Origin: Pomphorhynchus laevis | Lineage: Eukaryota > Acanthocephala > Palaeacanthocephala > Echinorhynchida > Pomphorhynchidae | Length of the DNA stretch: 64,000 bases | Direction of reading: 5' to 3' | NCBI GenBank assembly: GCA_012934845.2 | Contig: WNNJ02002412.1 | Coordinates: 62,001-126,000, forward strand | Shown here: positions 24,501 through 35,483 of the stretch, one piece after another | Layout of the letters: the number at the start of each line of letters is the position of its first letter | How positions within the stretch are numbered: position 1 is the first letter of the stretch | Made by a program: the position numbers and the translations under genes | Notes under the pieces: model-generated | What the model was told of the DNA's origin: nothing | Seen by the model: only the letters and a program-made list of their open reading frames with translations | Databases searched by the model: none

Positions 24501-27500
24501 GGCAGATGAGCACACCGAGAATAATAAATCTGACAAATGCTCTTACAAAGAAAATCGTTATCACCGACAAAAATATTTCTGATAATGCAGGTAATTTTCT
24601 GAATGCCGTGCGGTTACAAACTAAATTGCATTTTTTAATGAAAATAAATGACAGAACAAATAAAGATATAATAATATTATAAAATATTATATTTACAATA
24701 TATAATTAAATATAATATGATATAATATAATATAATATAATATTATATTATATTATAATATATTATATTATATTATAATATAATATATAATATTAATATA
24801 ATATAATATGTTATAATATTTTAATATTTCAATATTTGCTAGATATCCGTTCCTCGTCCAAACATAACAGCGGGACCAAACATATTTTAAGCTTAAGAGT
24901 TTAAATTTAATTTTAATAATTATATTGATTTATATATTTTACGATTTTCTGTTTGATTATATTTTTTTAGTTAACTAGTTTAAAATATGTATCTATTAAA
25001 TTATTTGAATGATATTGAAGAAAACCAATATCATTACAAATTTTTGCAATTCTTAAAAGTTTTATTATTTAATGTATTATATTTAATATTATATGGTATG
25101 CATGAATGTTCATGCAAAAATATGTTTCTTGTAAATTGAAATATGTCATCTTTACGATATAAATTAAAAGTAGTTTTAATTGATGTTAATTTAATGTTCA
25201 TATCTAGATATACACCTTCTTTATCATTAATATTGGTTTTATTAAGAATAAGGCTTTCTGGATAAATTTGTTCACTAATTGAATAAAAATTATTAGAATT
25301 AAATACACATATATCATCAATGTATCGAAACATATGGTTCGAATTTAATTTAAATTCGAACTTTATTAGAACTTAAAATTTAAGTTCTAATTTAAATCAT
25401 TAGAATTAACCTATTTATAATAAAGCTTTTTGCATCTGAAGACAAAATTATTACTAGCTTTATCGATAGTTGTTATTATATAGTTATTATAATAACTATT
25501 TATTAAATACTTCATAAAGTATTTAATATCATAAAGATATTTAACACCAACCTTCTTTCGATTATTGAATATTTATCGTACCTAATCATGACTTAATTTT
25601 AAAACAATTACATGAAATAAATAAATATCTTTCGTACTCTACGAGACGTTTCTATAGTCTTGACAATTGAGTGACAGGAGGCTAAATTCACTCATTATCA
25701 CACACTCTGTTGCAGTCGCTGAATAGATCAAGTTCGATTTTGACTGCAATCAAACCTTTCCATTTTTTCGCAAATACCATTTTTGGTTACAAAATAATAC
25801 TAGGTATTGTAAAAATTATGTTAATTTAAGTTAACTTTAATTATATTGATTTATATATTTTACAATTTTCTGCGTGATGTTATTTTTATAGTAACCTAGT
25901 TCAAAATATGTATCTATTAAATTATGTAAATGATTTTGAAAAAGTCATTTCAATATTGTCTCTATACAATATTGTATAGAGACGTCTTATATAATTATTA
26001 CAATCTTTTTTACGTCTTTATACTATAAAGCAGTAATAAAGATTACGTCACGTAATTTATTGGACGTAGTTTATTGGACGAGATTTGTATTTAAGATATT
26101 GAGCACGTCATCTTCGAAATTCAACTATTTCCTGAATTTCACAATTTTAGATGCATTTATAGTAAATGCAGTTAACTACTATAATATTAAATAGCACTAA
26201 CGCAATTTCAGTTAATTAAAACATTTATTTAAGCGACATTTAAATAATTTAAGTTCAAATTATATTTTTCGTTAATGTCATGACGATATTTTGGTACTGA
26301 AATATCAAAATATTTCAGTTACTTAGCCAGTTAAAATAATATTTTAAGATACGAAACCAAGCAAGGATCGATTCCCTCCGCAGTTGGACGGAATTTATGA
26401 CGACACAAATTTTTCCGAATCTTCCATCGACACAGGTTAGTTTTATTATGTCGCATTTGCTATTTCAAAAGTTGTATTTTGTTTTAAGGCTGGTTTGACG
26501 TCGGAGCATTTCGTTCAAATTCTTGCATAATTTTTGGATATTACGACAAATTTCTTGATGTACATAATTCTGTAAGTTTGTGGGTTTTTAAAATGTATTT
26601 GTTATTAAACCAATATAGGGTTTATTATTGAACATCAATGTATTTTTATACATAAAAATAATTATTGTTTTGATTTCAAAATCATCGTATCCAATGAAAT
26701 TACTTGACTCCTACTGCATGCTATTTTATTATTATTGTTTAAGGAATGAACTATAATATCCATGGATCATGTTCCTTTTAAACAGCATATGTGGGTCAAT
26801 ACATCTACTAGATACCGTTTATCATTATATTTTATACCTTTTTAAAAATATATTTAAAAATATATTTTTCAAATATATACAAAAATAATATTTAATAATA
26901 ATTTATAAAACTAGTTTTTATGAATTTTCTTAAAAGTATTAATATAGTATTTATATGCATTATATTGACATTTTGTGTAAGCAAAATGTCATTTGCTTAC
27001 ACAAATGACATTAATTAATGTCATTAATGACAAATTTTGATTCAATTTTAATGACAAAATTTGCTTCTGTCATTTTCAGACATTTAAAAATATCTGAAAA
27101 TCAACGCTGAAATAATTTACAATTGGCATTATTTTTGTTTAAAACATTATACGACTTTTGTGTATTTTATTATAATAATAAAATATTATTAATATAATAT
27201 TAATAATATTATATTAATCCACGAATTAATCTACGGATAGTAATTTTGCATTATGTGTTTTAAATGTTTAATATGAAAATTCTTACATTCAAAATAAAAG
27301 AGCGAAAATCGACAATTTTGCTAATACTTATCGCTTCATTATTAGAAAAATTAAAAGTAATTATTATTTGATAATAATAAAATATTATTATTTTAAAATA
27401 ATGAAGAGGGAATTCTCTTCATCATCAGATGCGCCTACGTTTTTCGACGACGTGACCTTGCGGCTTTGACATGTGCTTACAGATATGCTAATAGAGAGTG

Positions 27501-30500
27501 CATGCTCGAGGTTTGAATCACGTATGAAGAGTCTGCAGTGCACACGCCTCCACCATTCGGCCACGCGGGGCTGAATAATGGCCCCATGTGGCCATTTAAC
27601 TTTGCTATTTAATATCAGGTATTTCAAACCACTGCTTATTTACATTCTTAGTTCCATTGCTTAAATATATTTGAGCAATGGAACCGCGTCATAGCTTAAT
27701 AGTTTTGGAGATTTTACAAAATTAAAATATTGACCTGGATTTTTATAAAAAAAATTGATAATCAACGTCCACTATTGCCATGTTTTTTTTCGTGCCTAAA
27801 AACAGATTACATTGCACACGAATGTAATTTTAACAGAATTACCATGTATATTGAGTACAAAAAATATAACGGCTTAAACACACATTCCAGATCAATCCAT
27901 ATCCAGATTAATCAAATTCCAGATCTATCCAGTTCCAGATATACACAAAAAATTAAAGACATAAAATACACAACCCTATTCACAATACCACTTGCTGATC
28001 TACTTGGACTGGTTAAAATCTTTGGTTAATTAAACTTACATATAGATACAATGAAGAAAGCAAATTCGAAGAGAGCGTCAAACACCATACGTATCACGCA
28101 ACATCGTAATGCGTATAAGCGGCTAGAGGTGAACCGCGGATTGAATTACTTTCACTGTCATCTACGCATCAGCACAATAATACTTCAAATGCCGAACTTC
28201 AAATGCTGTCATCCTTTCAGGACAAAGAAAAATCGGTCATTCATGTTGAACAAACTACACCAGCTGTAAACAAAGGAAGGGTATGGCGCAACTCCCTATT
28301 GCAACCTACACAAAACGCTGGATCGACAGACCATCAATTGGGTGAAATCAGAGGTAGCGATTCGAGTGGGGCCATCGATGGAAAACAGAAGGACAAAAAT
28401 AAGAATAAATCAGGAAATTATTTACCTTCCAATGGTCAGAACATTTCTTTGGACAACGCTCCTTCCACAAACTACCGTTCGCATCCAGATAGGTCTTGCA
28501 ATGTCCTATTTAGTGGTATCCCTAAATCAAAAATCAATAACTCACAAACACGTATGAATGACGATGTGTCCAGCCTCCGTACTGATTTCTGTCAGTTACT
28601 CTTAGAAGGTGATGAGAAGCTAGCTTCTACTCTGAAGGTTACAAAGTTGTTTCGACTTGGAAAAAAGGTGGTAGAGAAACCAAGATTGTTGAAAGTTGTA
28701 TTATCTTCCGCAAAACATGCAGACCTTTTGCTCAAACGTGGTTTTCGACTTAAAGATTATCCACATCGTATTCTTAAGGATCTGAGTCTCGAAGATCGTT
28801 TAAAGTTGAAATAAGCAAAAACAGAATTACGAAACCGGCTATCTGAAGGTGAAACGAACTTATGCATACGAAATTTTCAGGTTGTCAAATGGCGCCCAGT
28901 AGTTCGTTAAAATCCCATAACGATCAACAGCGTCACTTAGCAGTATCCAGTTCAAATCTTGCCAGTTCGCTTGGAAAAGGTAGTTTCAACAGTCCTTCAT
29001 CGCAACTCATGGGTAGCATTAGTTTCAATTCTGATCTGGGACACTTAGTTTCATTCAACAAATTATTTACCGTTCCTAGTAATCCCTTACCACAACCCAC
29101 ACGCTATTTATCGATTGGGTATTGTAATCTTCGTAGTTTGCCTGCTCAAATAGGTGAGTTGCAGTATCACATGCTTTCTCATTCGTATGACATTTTCTAC
29201 ATTGCTGAATTCTGGTTGCATCAATATATTGTCGATACCACTATGAACATTCCTGGACTTCGTCTTCTACGAAGCGAACGAATATCAGGTAGGCGAGGAA
29301 GCGGTGTCGCCGCATATGCCAGAAAAAATTTCCTCGTATCTGAGGTGTTGAATGTTTGTGACCATTTTGGGTCGTTTGAGACTCGCTGCTTTCGTATCGA
29401 TCACTCAGCTACCAGTATAAATTTCTGCGTAGTGGTTCGATCTCCGTCAGTAATTGCAGACACTGATCAACTAAAACTTATTTTACAATCGGAATGTTCC
29501 TCCCCTCACTTTATTCTTTTGGGTGATTTTAATCTTCCACGATCTAGATGGTCAGACTATGTCTTTTCTGATGGTAGTTCCACGGAAATGGAAATATCTG
29601 AGTTCCTAGCTGAGGAACTCATGCTGATTTAGCACGTACAAGAACCAACTTGCTTAATTTCAAGATCGGATTCGGTACTTGATCTGGTGTTTTCCAGATA
29701 TGTAGGAGACATAATCAAAGTTGATCATCTCCCTCCTTAGGAAGTGGTGACCACTGTTTGCTCTCCTTGACGGCTGTCCCTTATTCCAGATTCTGTCCAC
29801 CTAGCTCAAAAACTTCCAAACGTCATTAGTCGAAAGTGAGAAGAAAAGATGTTTTGAGAGTTTACAACCAACTCCCGCGTACTTTCATGAACCCAGACAA
29901 GCTATCATTAAATATGATCATTGATTTCCTAGATAAATTATCTGATATTCTTGCCCCTATGCGCGAATCCTCTTATGCTGCTAAGTCACCTGCATGGATA
30001 GATTCCGACTTCAGACAACTAATAAGTTCACGAAATTGTTTATGGAAGCTTCAGCGTTCTGATTCTAGTTTCTCTGCCAGATATAAATATGTTCGAAATC
30101 TTTGTACTAGAGTGAAAGCAACAAAACGATATACATTCGAATCGTCTATCGCTAATAATGTAACACGAAATCCAAAACTATTCTGGGCTTATGTTCGTCG
30201 TAACAGAACCGTTAACACAGAAATCAAGTATGTCGTTAATGCGGAGGGATGTGTAATAACTTCTCAGAGTGGTATTGTGGAATGCCTTGCTACGTCCTTT
30301 TCGCTACCGGCAAATAGTTCACCTAGAGCTTCTATCACTTCGCATGGTGTAGCATTAGGGCAATCTTCGCGTTTTCTTCCAGTAACGATTAGTGAGATTA
30401 TAAGTCAGCTTGATCAGCTTGACCCATTTAGCTCTACCGGCACTGATGGCATTTCTCCGTTTCTCTTGAAGAATTTATCTAGATATTTGGCTCTTTCTCT

Positions 30501-33311
30501 TCTTGCTATTTTTGAGAACAGTTTAACCAGTGGATGTGTTCCTGATATTTTGAAAACTGCCATCGTAGTTCCGATCCCAAACAAAACCATTGCAACACTT
30601 GTACTGACTATGGGCCAATCAGCCTGACTAGTTCTCTATGCAAAGTGCTTAAAAAGTTGATCGCCACTCGGATCAGGCATCACTTAAGGGAACTTGGAAT
30701 AATGTCGTCTTCTCAACACGGTTTCTTCCCTGGTCGTTCCTGCTTAACAAACTTATTGACTTCACGCGAAATGTGGATTGAGGCGGTCAGTCGCGGCCAA
30801 TAAATCAATGTGGTATTCATTGACTTTTCAAGAGCATTCGATCGGGGGCGGCATGAGAGTTTGGTAGCATTACTATTTAACCACGGCATTCCTGTAATGT
30901 TGTGTAAGTGGGTTCAAGATTTCCTACGTAATCGATTCTTTAGAGTGAGAGTTGGCACCCATATTTCCACTCCCAGACGCGTTTACTGTGGTGTTCCGCA
31001 GGGTACCGTACTAGTACCTCTGCTGTTTATTGTGTTCCTTAACGATTTGATGCTGCGGATTCAGAGTCCCTGTCTTGCTTTTGCTGACGACCTCAAACTA
31101 TGGTCTGTATATGATATTGATTCGCTTGGCATTTCCCTGCAGGAAGACCTTAATGAAATATACCGATTGAGTCAGGTTACTGGTATGAAGATCAATGTTG
31201 ACAAATGCGGCCACATGAATTTAGGAAGGCGTTGAGATTACCATCATTTTCGTCTAAGAACTTCAATTCTTAATGTCGTCATGGAGTATAAGGATCTGGG
31301 TGTCATGGTGCATAGGACATTGAAATCTCGGTCAAATACAGAGTTTGCCTATAGCAAGGATTTGCGAGCGATGTACTGCGACGAAAAATGCATTTAATCG
31401 TATTAATACATATGTCTTCGAACGGCTTTACTGCGCTCTTGTTCGCCCGCGTATAAAGTACTGCGTGCAAGCAGTTTTTCCGTACACTAATGGAGAGTTC
31501 AATAGACTAGAGTCAATCCTTAGTAGAGGTTCTCGAATGTGTATATCATATTCATATCGTGAGCGGCTTGAATTTCTAAAAATACCATCATTGGATCAGA
31601 GGCTATATTACCTAGATCTTATTGCATTATGGCGAATGGTTAATGGGATATATGGGTTTCCCTCGTGCTATGTTAAAGTTTGTTCTCAGACGCGTCGTGG
31701 CCATCCATTGAAACTATTTAAGTTTGCCCACGGTAAAGTAGTGAGTTTGGATAGGCTCTCACATTGAGCATTAAACGCCTGGAACACGTTGCCAGAAGAA
31801 ATAGCATGTACCAAGGACTTCTCTTAATTTAAAGTTCAACTGCGTCAGTGAATTAACGATCATTCCGGATGTGTACAATATTATGTAACCGCTATTTACT
31901 TTTATCTTTTCTTTTTTATATTTTTCCTATGTGATTAGTTGAAAGATCCATTTGGCTATAACTTGTTATACTAATAATATTGATTGATAATATAATAATA
32001 AAATAATATAATAATATTGATTTAATATTAATATATTTAAATATCTAATTCGAAACGTTTAATATTTGATATTAGTGACGACATTCGTGACTCGTATGTA
32101 AACAAGCGATAAGGATTCGAATTCATGTATAGGAGTCGGATGTTTTAAAATAAAAACTCTTTTAATTCATAAAATTAGTTCATATAATGATATAACATTA
32201 AACTATTTTTGTAATGAGAATTGTTTTGTTCTCATGGGTTTCTATCATTTAATTAAATGCGGTGCTATCTTGTACTGAATGGATTCCTATCATTCAACCG
32301 AATACGTACTTTTGATATTTTTATTAAAAAAAATATTTATTTTCTAAAAATACTGATTATTTTTAAACTACTGATTATTTTTAATAATAAAATATTAAAA
32401 AATAAATATTTAAAATAATTATTATTTTCGATATTATTATAATACTATTTAAATATTATTTACTAAAGAATTATTACAGCTGGATCAAAAAAGGGGAAGA
32501 ATTTATTTGATATTTCGTTAACCTCTGTTAGCATCTTCTGAAAATTACCGTAATTTTAAATATTATTAAATATTATGTTATTTTCGGAAGATGCTAACAG
32601 ATGTTAGCGAAATATCAAATAAATTCTTCCCCTTTTATGATTTATCTCCAATAATTTTTTTATCAATAATAGATCATTATCAACTATTTAAAACAGTTTA
32701 TTTATTCCTTTATTACTTTATTGTTTTATTTTTAATAAAAAAAATAAATGCATATTTTATTCCTCAGTTATTAATTATTTATTGCGCCAATTTTAAATAA
32801 AAAGTGACGTGTAATTTTGACGTTTTATTGAATTGCATTATTTTTGTACAATTAGGTTGATTATCATGTGCCTGAAGTTGATACATTCCGGCATAAACTG
32901 CTACCTCGTTGTAATTATGTTGCCCGTGTCTTTGCAGTCAACGCTATCGGTTTAAGTGAGCCATCGACTCCGGTTAAATTTCATACGTGCAGTAACGATA
33001 TTACGGACATACCCCTTAATTTGCGGTGCTGTTTTCGAGACAGTGACAAATCTATTATTTCCGTTCAATGGGATCCTATTCAAAACAAAAATGAAGAAAT
33101 TATTGAATATGCCCTCTATGTTGCATATTTTAAAAGTGACGTTACTAAACTTAAATTTCAGCAATTGTACTGTGGAAGCGCTAGTCAATGCTACTTCCAA
33201 GTAGATAATTCGATTGCTAAGAATGGTATTGAACGTGTGGTAATTCGTCTAGCGTATAGGAAAGGTGATAGATTCGGACCTGTCATTGAAACTAATATTA
33301 ATATTGATTAA
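15537..33311 (+). CDS. hcf-1: Host cell factor 1 homologue (Kelch propeller plus fibronectin type III), 13 exons
   Basis: HCF-1 is a nuclear co-regulator whose Kelch propeller binds DHxY-type motifs and tethers histone methyltransferase and deacetylase complexes to promoters. I read exons at 15537-15696, 16013-16225, 16271-16337, 16384-16574, 18940-19110, 22298-22434, 23254-23407, 23454-23548, 24204-24299, 24347-24590, 26349-26435, 26489-26571 and 32856-33311. All have GT-AG borders and compatible phases, giving about 717 residues. Residues 1-330 form the Kelch repeats (FGGGNE-like FFGGNEE, GDIPRCC, SNDLYELD, KLYLFGG, PRSCHTA, PRAGHSS). Residues about 331-365 and 540-717 form the split FN3 pair (ARLQWTV, GWFDVGAF, YVARVFAVNAIGLSEP, YCGSASQC). 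The middle (about 366-540) has no 20-26 residue proteolytic repeats as in human HCF-1, so it resembles the short nematode form. Exon 8-10 borders are the least certain. Confidence 0.9.
17029..17103 (+). repeat. PLE type 2 terminal repeat, solo copy
   Basis: GGAGGAACTGCTATGTTATC followed by a GACCCC block, CCTCGACCCAACATGGCAGC and CCAAATACATGCTAATG closely matches 54,653-54,735, which lies beside PLE type 2. CTGCTATG can still pair with CATGGCAG by one G-T wobble. Confidence 0.75.
17335..17412 (+). repeat. PLE type 2 terminal repeat, second solo copy
   Basis: The core ATTCCTCGACCTAACATTGC followed by AGCGGGTCAAATACGCGCTAATGACGTATTTCC matches the copies at 17.03 and 54.65 kb. The terminal hairpin stem AAATACG/CGTATTT differs from AAATACAT/ATGTATTT at 54.7 kb by changes on both sides that keep pairing. 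Confidence 0.72.
18530..18605. mobile_element. MITE, internally deleted copy
   Basis: AATAATTATTGGATCTAAAT at the left is matched by inverted CTTTGATCCAGCTCCAATAATT at the right, with only about 25 bp between. It is a shortened member of the family described at 18,656-18,817. Confidence 0.7.
18656..18817. mobile_element. MITE with about 75-bp terminal inverted repeats
   Basis: The left arm AATAATTATTGGAGCTTGGT...GATATTTCGTTAACTTCTGTT is mirrored by the right arm ...AACAGATGTTAGCGAAATATC...GATCCAGCTCCAATAATTATT. Nearly the whole 162 bp folds on itself. It has no coding potential. A non-autonomous DNA transposon is the natural reading. I could not assign a superfamily, because the target duplication is hidden in AT-rich flanks. 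Confidence 0.75.
19879..20420. repeat. Two tandem 271-bp units, about 99% identical
   Basis: Unit 1 is 19,879-20,149 and unit 2 is 20,150-20,420, each starting CAAATTTAATTGAAATCATT. They differ at about two bases. A third copy begins at 20,421 but loses similarity within about 35 bp. Each unit holds TGTGCAGTCATT, TGGTGGACCTCATCAGCTAC and CGATCACTCTACTCGTCTG. Confidence 0.93.
20570..20990. repeat. Diverged inverted copy of the 271-bp unit
   Basis: From about 20,700 the sequence is the diverged reverse complement of the 271-bp unit: ACAGACGAGTTGAGTGATCG, AGCTGATGAGATCCACCAAT, GTCATCAAAATTT and finally ATGACTGCACATAT. The whole region 19.93-20.98 kb is therefore bounded by an inverted GTGCAGTCATT sequence. 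This suggests a fold-back DNA element that has expanded internally. Confidence 0.75.
23895..24012 (+). pseudogene. Decayed duplicate of hcf-1 exon 6 with its 5' flank
   Basis: CATTTCGTTATATTTATAGC followed by ATCCAATATAGTAACAAATCATT...GATTATGATGAATAGCTCAA parallels the exon 6 acceptor and exon at 22,279-22,390 (CATTTTGTTATATTTAGAGC...). The copy carries stops and a damaged acceptor and lies in intron 8, about 1.6 kb downstream of the real exon. This is an old local duplication within the gene. It is not part of the predicted transcript. Confidence 0.65.
24839..25570 (-). mobile_element. Penelope-like element type 2, internally deleted remnant in hcf-1 intron 10
   Basis: The minus frame 25,034-25,333 reads FRYIDDICVFNSNNFYSISE and YPESLILNKTNINDKEGVYL, about 90% like the copy at 54.86-55.46 kb. 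Beyond 25,390 the sequence resumes at a region equal to 56,650-56,760, so about 1.4 kb of the element is missing. The 3' side ends in a degraded copy of the terminal repeat (24,839-24,895). Two back-to-back perfect palindromes (25,338-25,384) sit exactly at the internal deletion. Confidence 0.85.
25338..25384. repeat. Two adjacent perfect palindromes at a deletion junction
   Basis: TTCGAATTTAA/TTAAATTCGAA (11-bp arms around one base) is followed at once by TAGAACTTAAA/TTTAAGTTCTA (11-bp arms around one base). Neither is present in the intact PLE type 2 sequence. They mark the point where its middle is missing. Confidence 0.85.
27503..27571 (-). other. tRNA-Ser/Leu-like sequence (decayed tRNA or tRNA-derived SINE head)
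   Basis: On the minus strand GTGGCCGAATGGTGG (27,550-27,564) resembles the A box and D-arm of type II (Ser/Leu) tRNAs. GATTCAAACCTCGAGC (27,504-27,519) resembles a B box and T-arm. The spacing is about 30 bp. The anticodon arm cannot be paired convincingly, so a functional tRNA is unlikely. A pseudogene or the head of a SINE is more likely. Confidence 0.45.
27651..27684. repeat. Perfect 11-bp inverted repeat just before a LINE
   Basis: GTTCCATTGCT (27,651-27,661) and AGCAATGGAAC (27,674-27,684) enclose a 12-base loop. It lies about 60 bp upstream of the likely 5' end of the LINE B insertion. Confidence 0.88.
28203..28814 (+). pseudogene. LINE family B ORF1, partial intact frame (203 residues)
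   Basis: The frame reads SCNVLFSGIPKS, RMNDDVSSLRTDFCQLL, KVTKLFRLGKKVVEKPRLLK, VVLSSAKHADLLLKRGF and RILKDLSLEDRLKLK. This is the conserved ORF1 core (nucleic acid-binding chaperone domain) shared by many CR1/Jockey LINEs. The N-terminal part, with the cysteine finger found at 9.9 kb, lies in other frames upstream (28,051-28,200). The product would package LINE RNA, but the element around it is dead. Confidence 0.75.
29090..31860 (+). pseudogene. LINE family B ORF2, AP-endonuclease and reverse transcriptase (broken)
   Basis: The endonuclease runs from YLSIGYCNLRSLPAQIGELQ through FILLGDFNLPRSRWSD (about 29,510-29,555). RT blocks are SSTGTDGISPFLLKNL (about 30,430), SSQHGFFPGRSCLTNLL (about 30,715), FIDFSRAFDRGRHESL (30,819), GVPQGTVLVPLLFIVFLND (about 30,992-31,045), AFADDLKLW (about 31,078) and INVDKCGHMNLGRR. 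The C-terminal domain reads SRMCISYSYRERLEFLKIPS. The catalytic FADD is intact, but stops and shifts near 29,630-29,840, 30,625, 30,800, 31,233 and 31,765 interrupt the frame. Confidence 0.82.
32471..32656. mobile_element. MITE, third copy, with long inverted arms
   Basis: The left arm GATATTTCGTTAACCTCTGTTAGCATCTTC-type sequence is mirrored by ...GAAGATGCTAACAGATGTTA and GCGAAATATC. The outer ends CAGCTGGATCA and TTATCTCCAATAA match the copies at 18.5-18.8 kb. The middle spacer differs. It lies about 200 bp before the last hcf-1 exon. Confidence 0.72.
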
Positions 33312-34189
33312 AAGTCAAACAGTTTATCTAATTGAAACTTGTACATTTGAAAATAACTACATCAACTTTGTATTTTAGTCTATTTGACGGGATATTAGGT
33401 TTTAATTTTAATATGTTTGGGAACTATCTTGTATTTATGGCTCAAATTACTTATTTATCTTTCATCTTGTATTTATGGCTCAATGTATGCCACGTTTTAA
33501 CAACTTTAGAAACTTTTACTGTAAAGCTAAAAATACATTTTTGATTAACACCTCGACTTCATTATCTACCAAATTCGACCGCGTCAACTTTTGACTGAAA
33601 ATCTCAGCTAAAACTGTCTCTTAAATGAATCTCTTATGTAGTTTTATTAACCACCCGATTGTATAAATTTGAACAAAAACTATGAATTTAATCTTGAAGT
33701 TGCGTATTATATTCTGCTGCCTTGGACAATTAAGTAAAGTGAAGGAGATGTGTCTTGTTTTAAAATCGTTACAATGGAGATTAAAAATCAATGAATATCA
33801 GTTAATAACGCACTGACACGCTTTCGTGGTTGCTTACCCAAGTTTAAATAATCACGATTGTTTGATTTCAGCAAATGTTTGAATCCACAAATGATCACTA
33901 AACTGGTCATGTTGTTTATTGTGCCAGTTGTTCATTACTGCCATGTGTTATAAAGCACCATCATATATTTGTTATTATTCTTTACATGTCATTTACATAC
34001 TTTTTGCTCCTCTAATTTTCGGTAATCTCGCCTTGTGATCCACATAATGCTTAATCGCAGTTTCCAATTCTATCAATTCAGATGATCATCAAATGCGAAA
34101 AATCTAGCATCTTATGGCTGACTCTCCCCTCATGTAATATTTCTTCCCTGTATTTATCGATGGTAAACCTCTCCCTATCATCTACCATT
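33312..34189. other. 3' flank of hcf-1, no gene recognised
   Basis: The hcf-1 3' untranslated region must lie here. An AATAAA-like signal is not obvious close to the stop. The sequence is less AT-rich than the introns but carries only short chance frames. No repeat was recognised. Confidence 0.4.
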
Positions 34190-34980
34190 TGAAATTTCTT
34201 GGTGTTCCTTTTGATAACGATCTTTCTCTTTTACTCGTTGCTTACGAAAAGGTCCGTATATCAGACCGCATATCGGCAGACAACTTTTTTCCTCGCTTAT
34301 CTGTTCGCAACTGGACTATTTTCACAGTTTACTAGTCAACTTAATCAAAACCTTACGACCCCCTATTCAATTCGTTATCCACACAGCTGCTCGTATCTTA
34401 TTACGCCTACGACGCTTTGATCATATTTCTTGCCATCTATTGCTTTTCAATTGACCATTAGCATTTCTTACCATGCGCTTGCTATTTCTTGTTTCTCGTT
34501 GCCGTGCATCAGACTCACCATCATATCTTAAACTTCATTCTTACGACTCAGTCCGTATATTTTCTCTAACTCTAAGATCTAGTCACACAATTCTCTTAGC
34601 CATTCCTAGATATTGCAATAATAGCTCTGCTCACGACGTGTTTCTGGGCCACTAGAATGAAACGGCCTTCCCACTGACAATCGCTCCTCTTCCTTCCTCC
34701 ACACCTTTAAACAGCTCCTTTCAATCCAAATCCTCTATCTCGGCAAAGGCTTACCTTATCTTCATTTCACATATGTCCCTCTAGCGTATATATGTCTTGT
34801 CCATTAAAACCAAAATCCATTGTCGGTCAATGTTAACGATACACCTGACATATTCCATTCTTTACACATTTCTTGTACTTAATTTGATATTTTTTCTCTC
34901 TTTTTTTAATTTTTTATTGATGGACATATAAGTGACCCCGTCCACATTTGCCACATAAAATAAATTCAATTCAAAATTAT
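34190..34980 (+). mobile_element. LINE family A relative (subfamily A3), old 3' fragment
   Basis: Plus-strand frames include ARILLRLRRFDHISCHL and RASDSPSYLKLHSYDSVR, matching the C-terminal domain of family A (LFRLRRFDHTSTYFAQL...SFINLPFLDDTR). The 3' end reads CCACATTTGCCACATAAAAT, a diverged form of the family A terminus CGCATTTGCCACGTTAAAAT. Many stops show greater age than the other copies. Confidence 0.75.
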
Positions 34981-35452
34981 ATTCCTTACATTAAATAAAT
35001 ATCTCATTTACATAAAAATATTTGAGACTTGTGGTTTTGGTGATCTAACTTACTTCTTAAAATGTTTAACCGTTTTTGCAACTTATTAAAAATTTTATGC
35101 TGTTTGGAGAATGCGTTTTAACTGCTTCGATTTTAGGTTGCTGAAATAAAGTTGAGTTTAAAAATTTTATTTTTTTGTCGTTTTTGAATTTTGAATAATT
35201 AAAATACGTCAACAATTAATAAAATTTTAATTTCTCGATATTTTAATATATTTTACAAGTTCCTCATATTTGTATTGCAATTGAATTTTTATATTTTATT
35301 TTTATAAACTGCCTAGATTATCTTTTAAATTAAATTTCGTTTATTTTAAAAAGTAACAAATAAAAACACACTTTAAAAAGTTACGATTGTGAAAGAATAA
35401 GCCGATAAAAGAAGACGATTAATTTTGCATATTTTATAAATATTTTTGCATA
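34981..35452. other. AT-rich spacer, nothing recognised
   Basis: There is no coding or structured signal apart from the AT bias. It ends at the 28-bp palindrome that marks the next LINE fragment. Confidence 0.5.
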
Positions 35453-35480
35453 TTTTTCCGGTAAACGTTTACCGGAAAAA
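35453..35480. repeat. Perfect 28-bp palindrome at a LINE breakpoint
   Basis: TTTTTCCGGTAAAC at 35,453-35,466 is followed without a spacer by its exact reverse complement at 35,467-35,480. LINE coding sequence starts within a few bases downstream. Confidence 0.92.
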
Positions 35481-35483
35481 ACG

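Larger units (their letters stand above)
27740..31965 (+). mobile_element. LINE family B (CR1/Jockey-like), nearly full-length copy in hcf-1 intron 12
   Basis: A leader with GGCTTAAACACACATTCCAG at about 27,872 matches other family B leaders. ORF1 (28,203-28,814) and ORF2 (about 29,090-31,860) follow, with a T-rich 3' end carrying the short element CCATTTGG before an AT repeat. It is in the sense orientation relative to hcf-1. ORF2 has several frame breaks, so it is a fossil. The order and length (about 4.2 kb) are those of a complete CR1/Jockey-type LINE. Confidence 0.88.
26572..32855. other. hcf-1 intron 12 (6.3 kb)
   Basis: This is the largest intron, inflated mainly by a family B LINE (about 27.74-31.97 kb). 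It also holds clustered palindromes at 26,960-27,110 (for example AATGACATTA/TAATGTCATT), a tRNA-like sequence at 27.5 kb, a hairpin at 27,651-27,684 and a MITE at 32.47 kb. All other sequence is AT-rich without recognisable genes. Confidence 0.75.

Noticed and set aside
33332-33544. 70-residue open frame downstream of hcf-1
   Set aside because: It is hydrophobic, low-complexity translation of AT-rich sequence without a homologue I recognise, and is likely 3' untranslated region.
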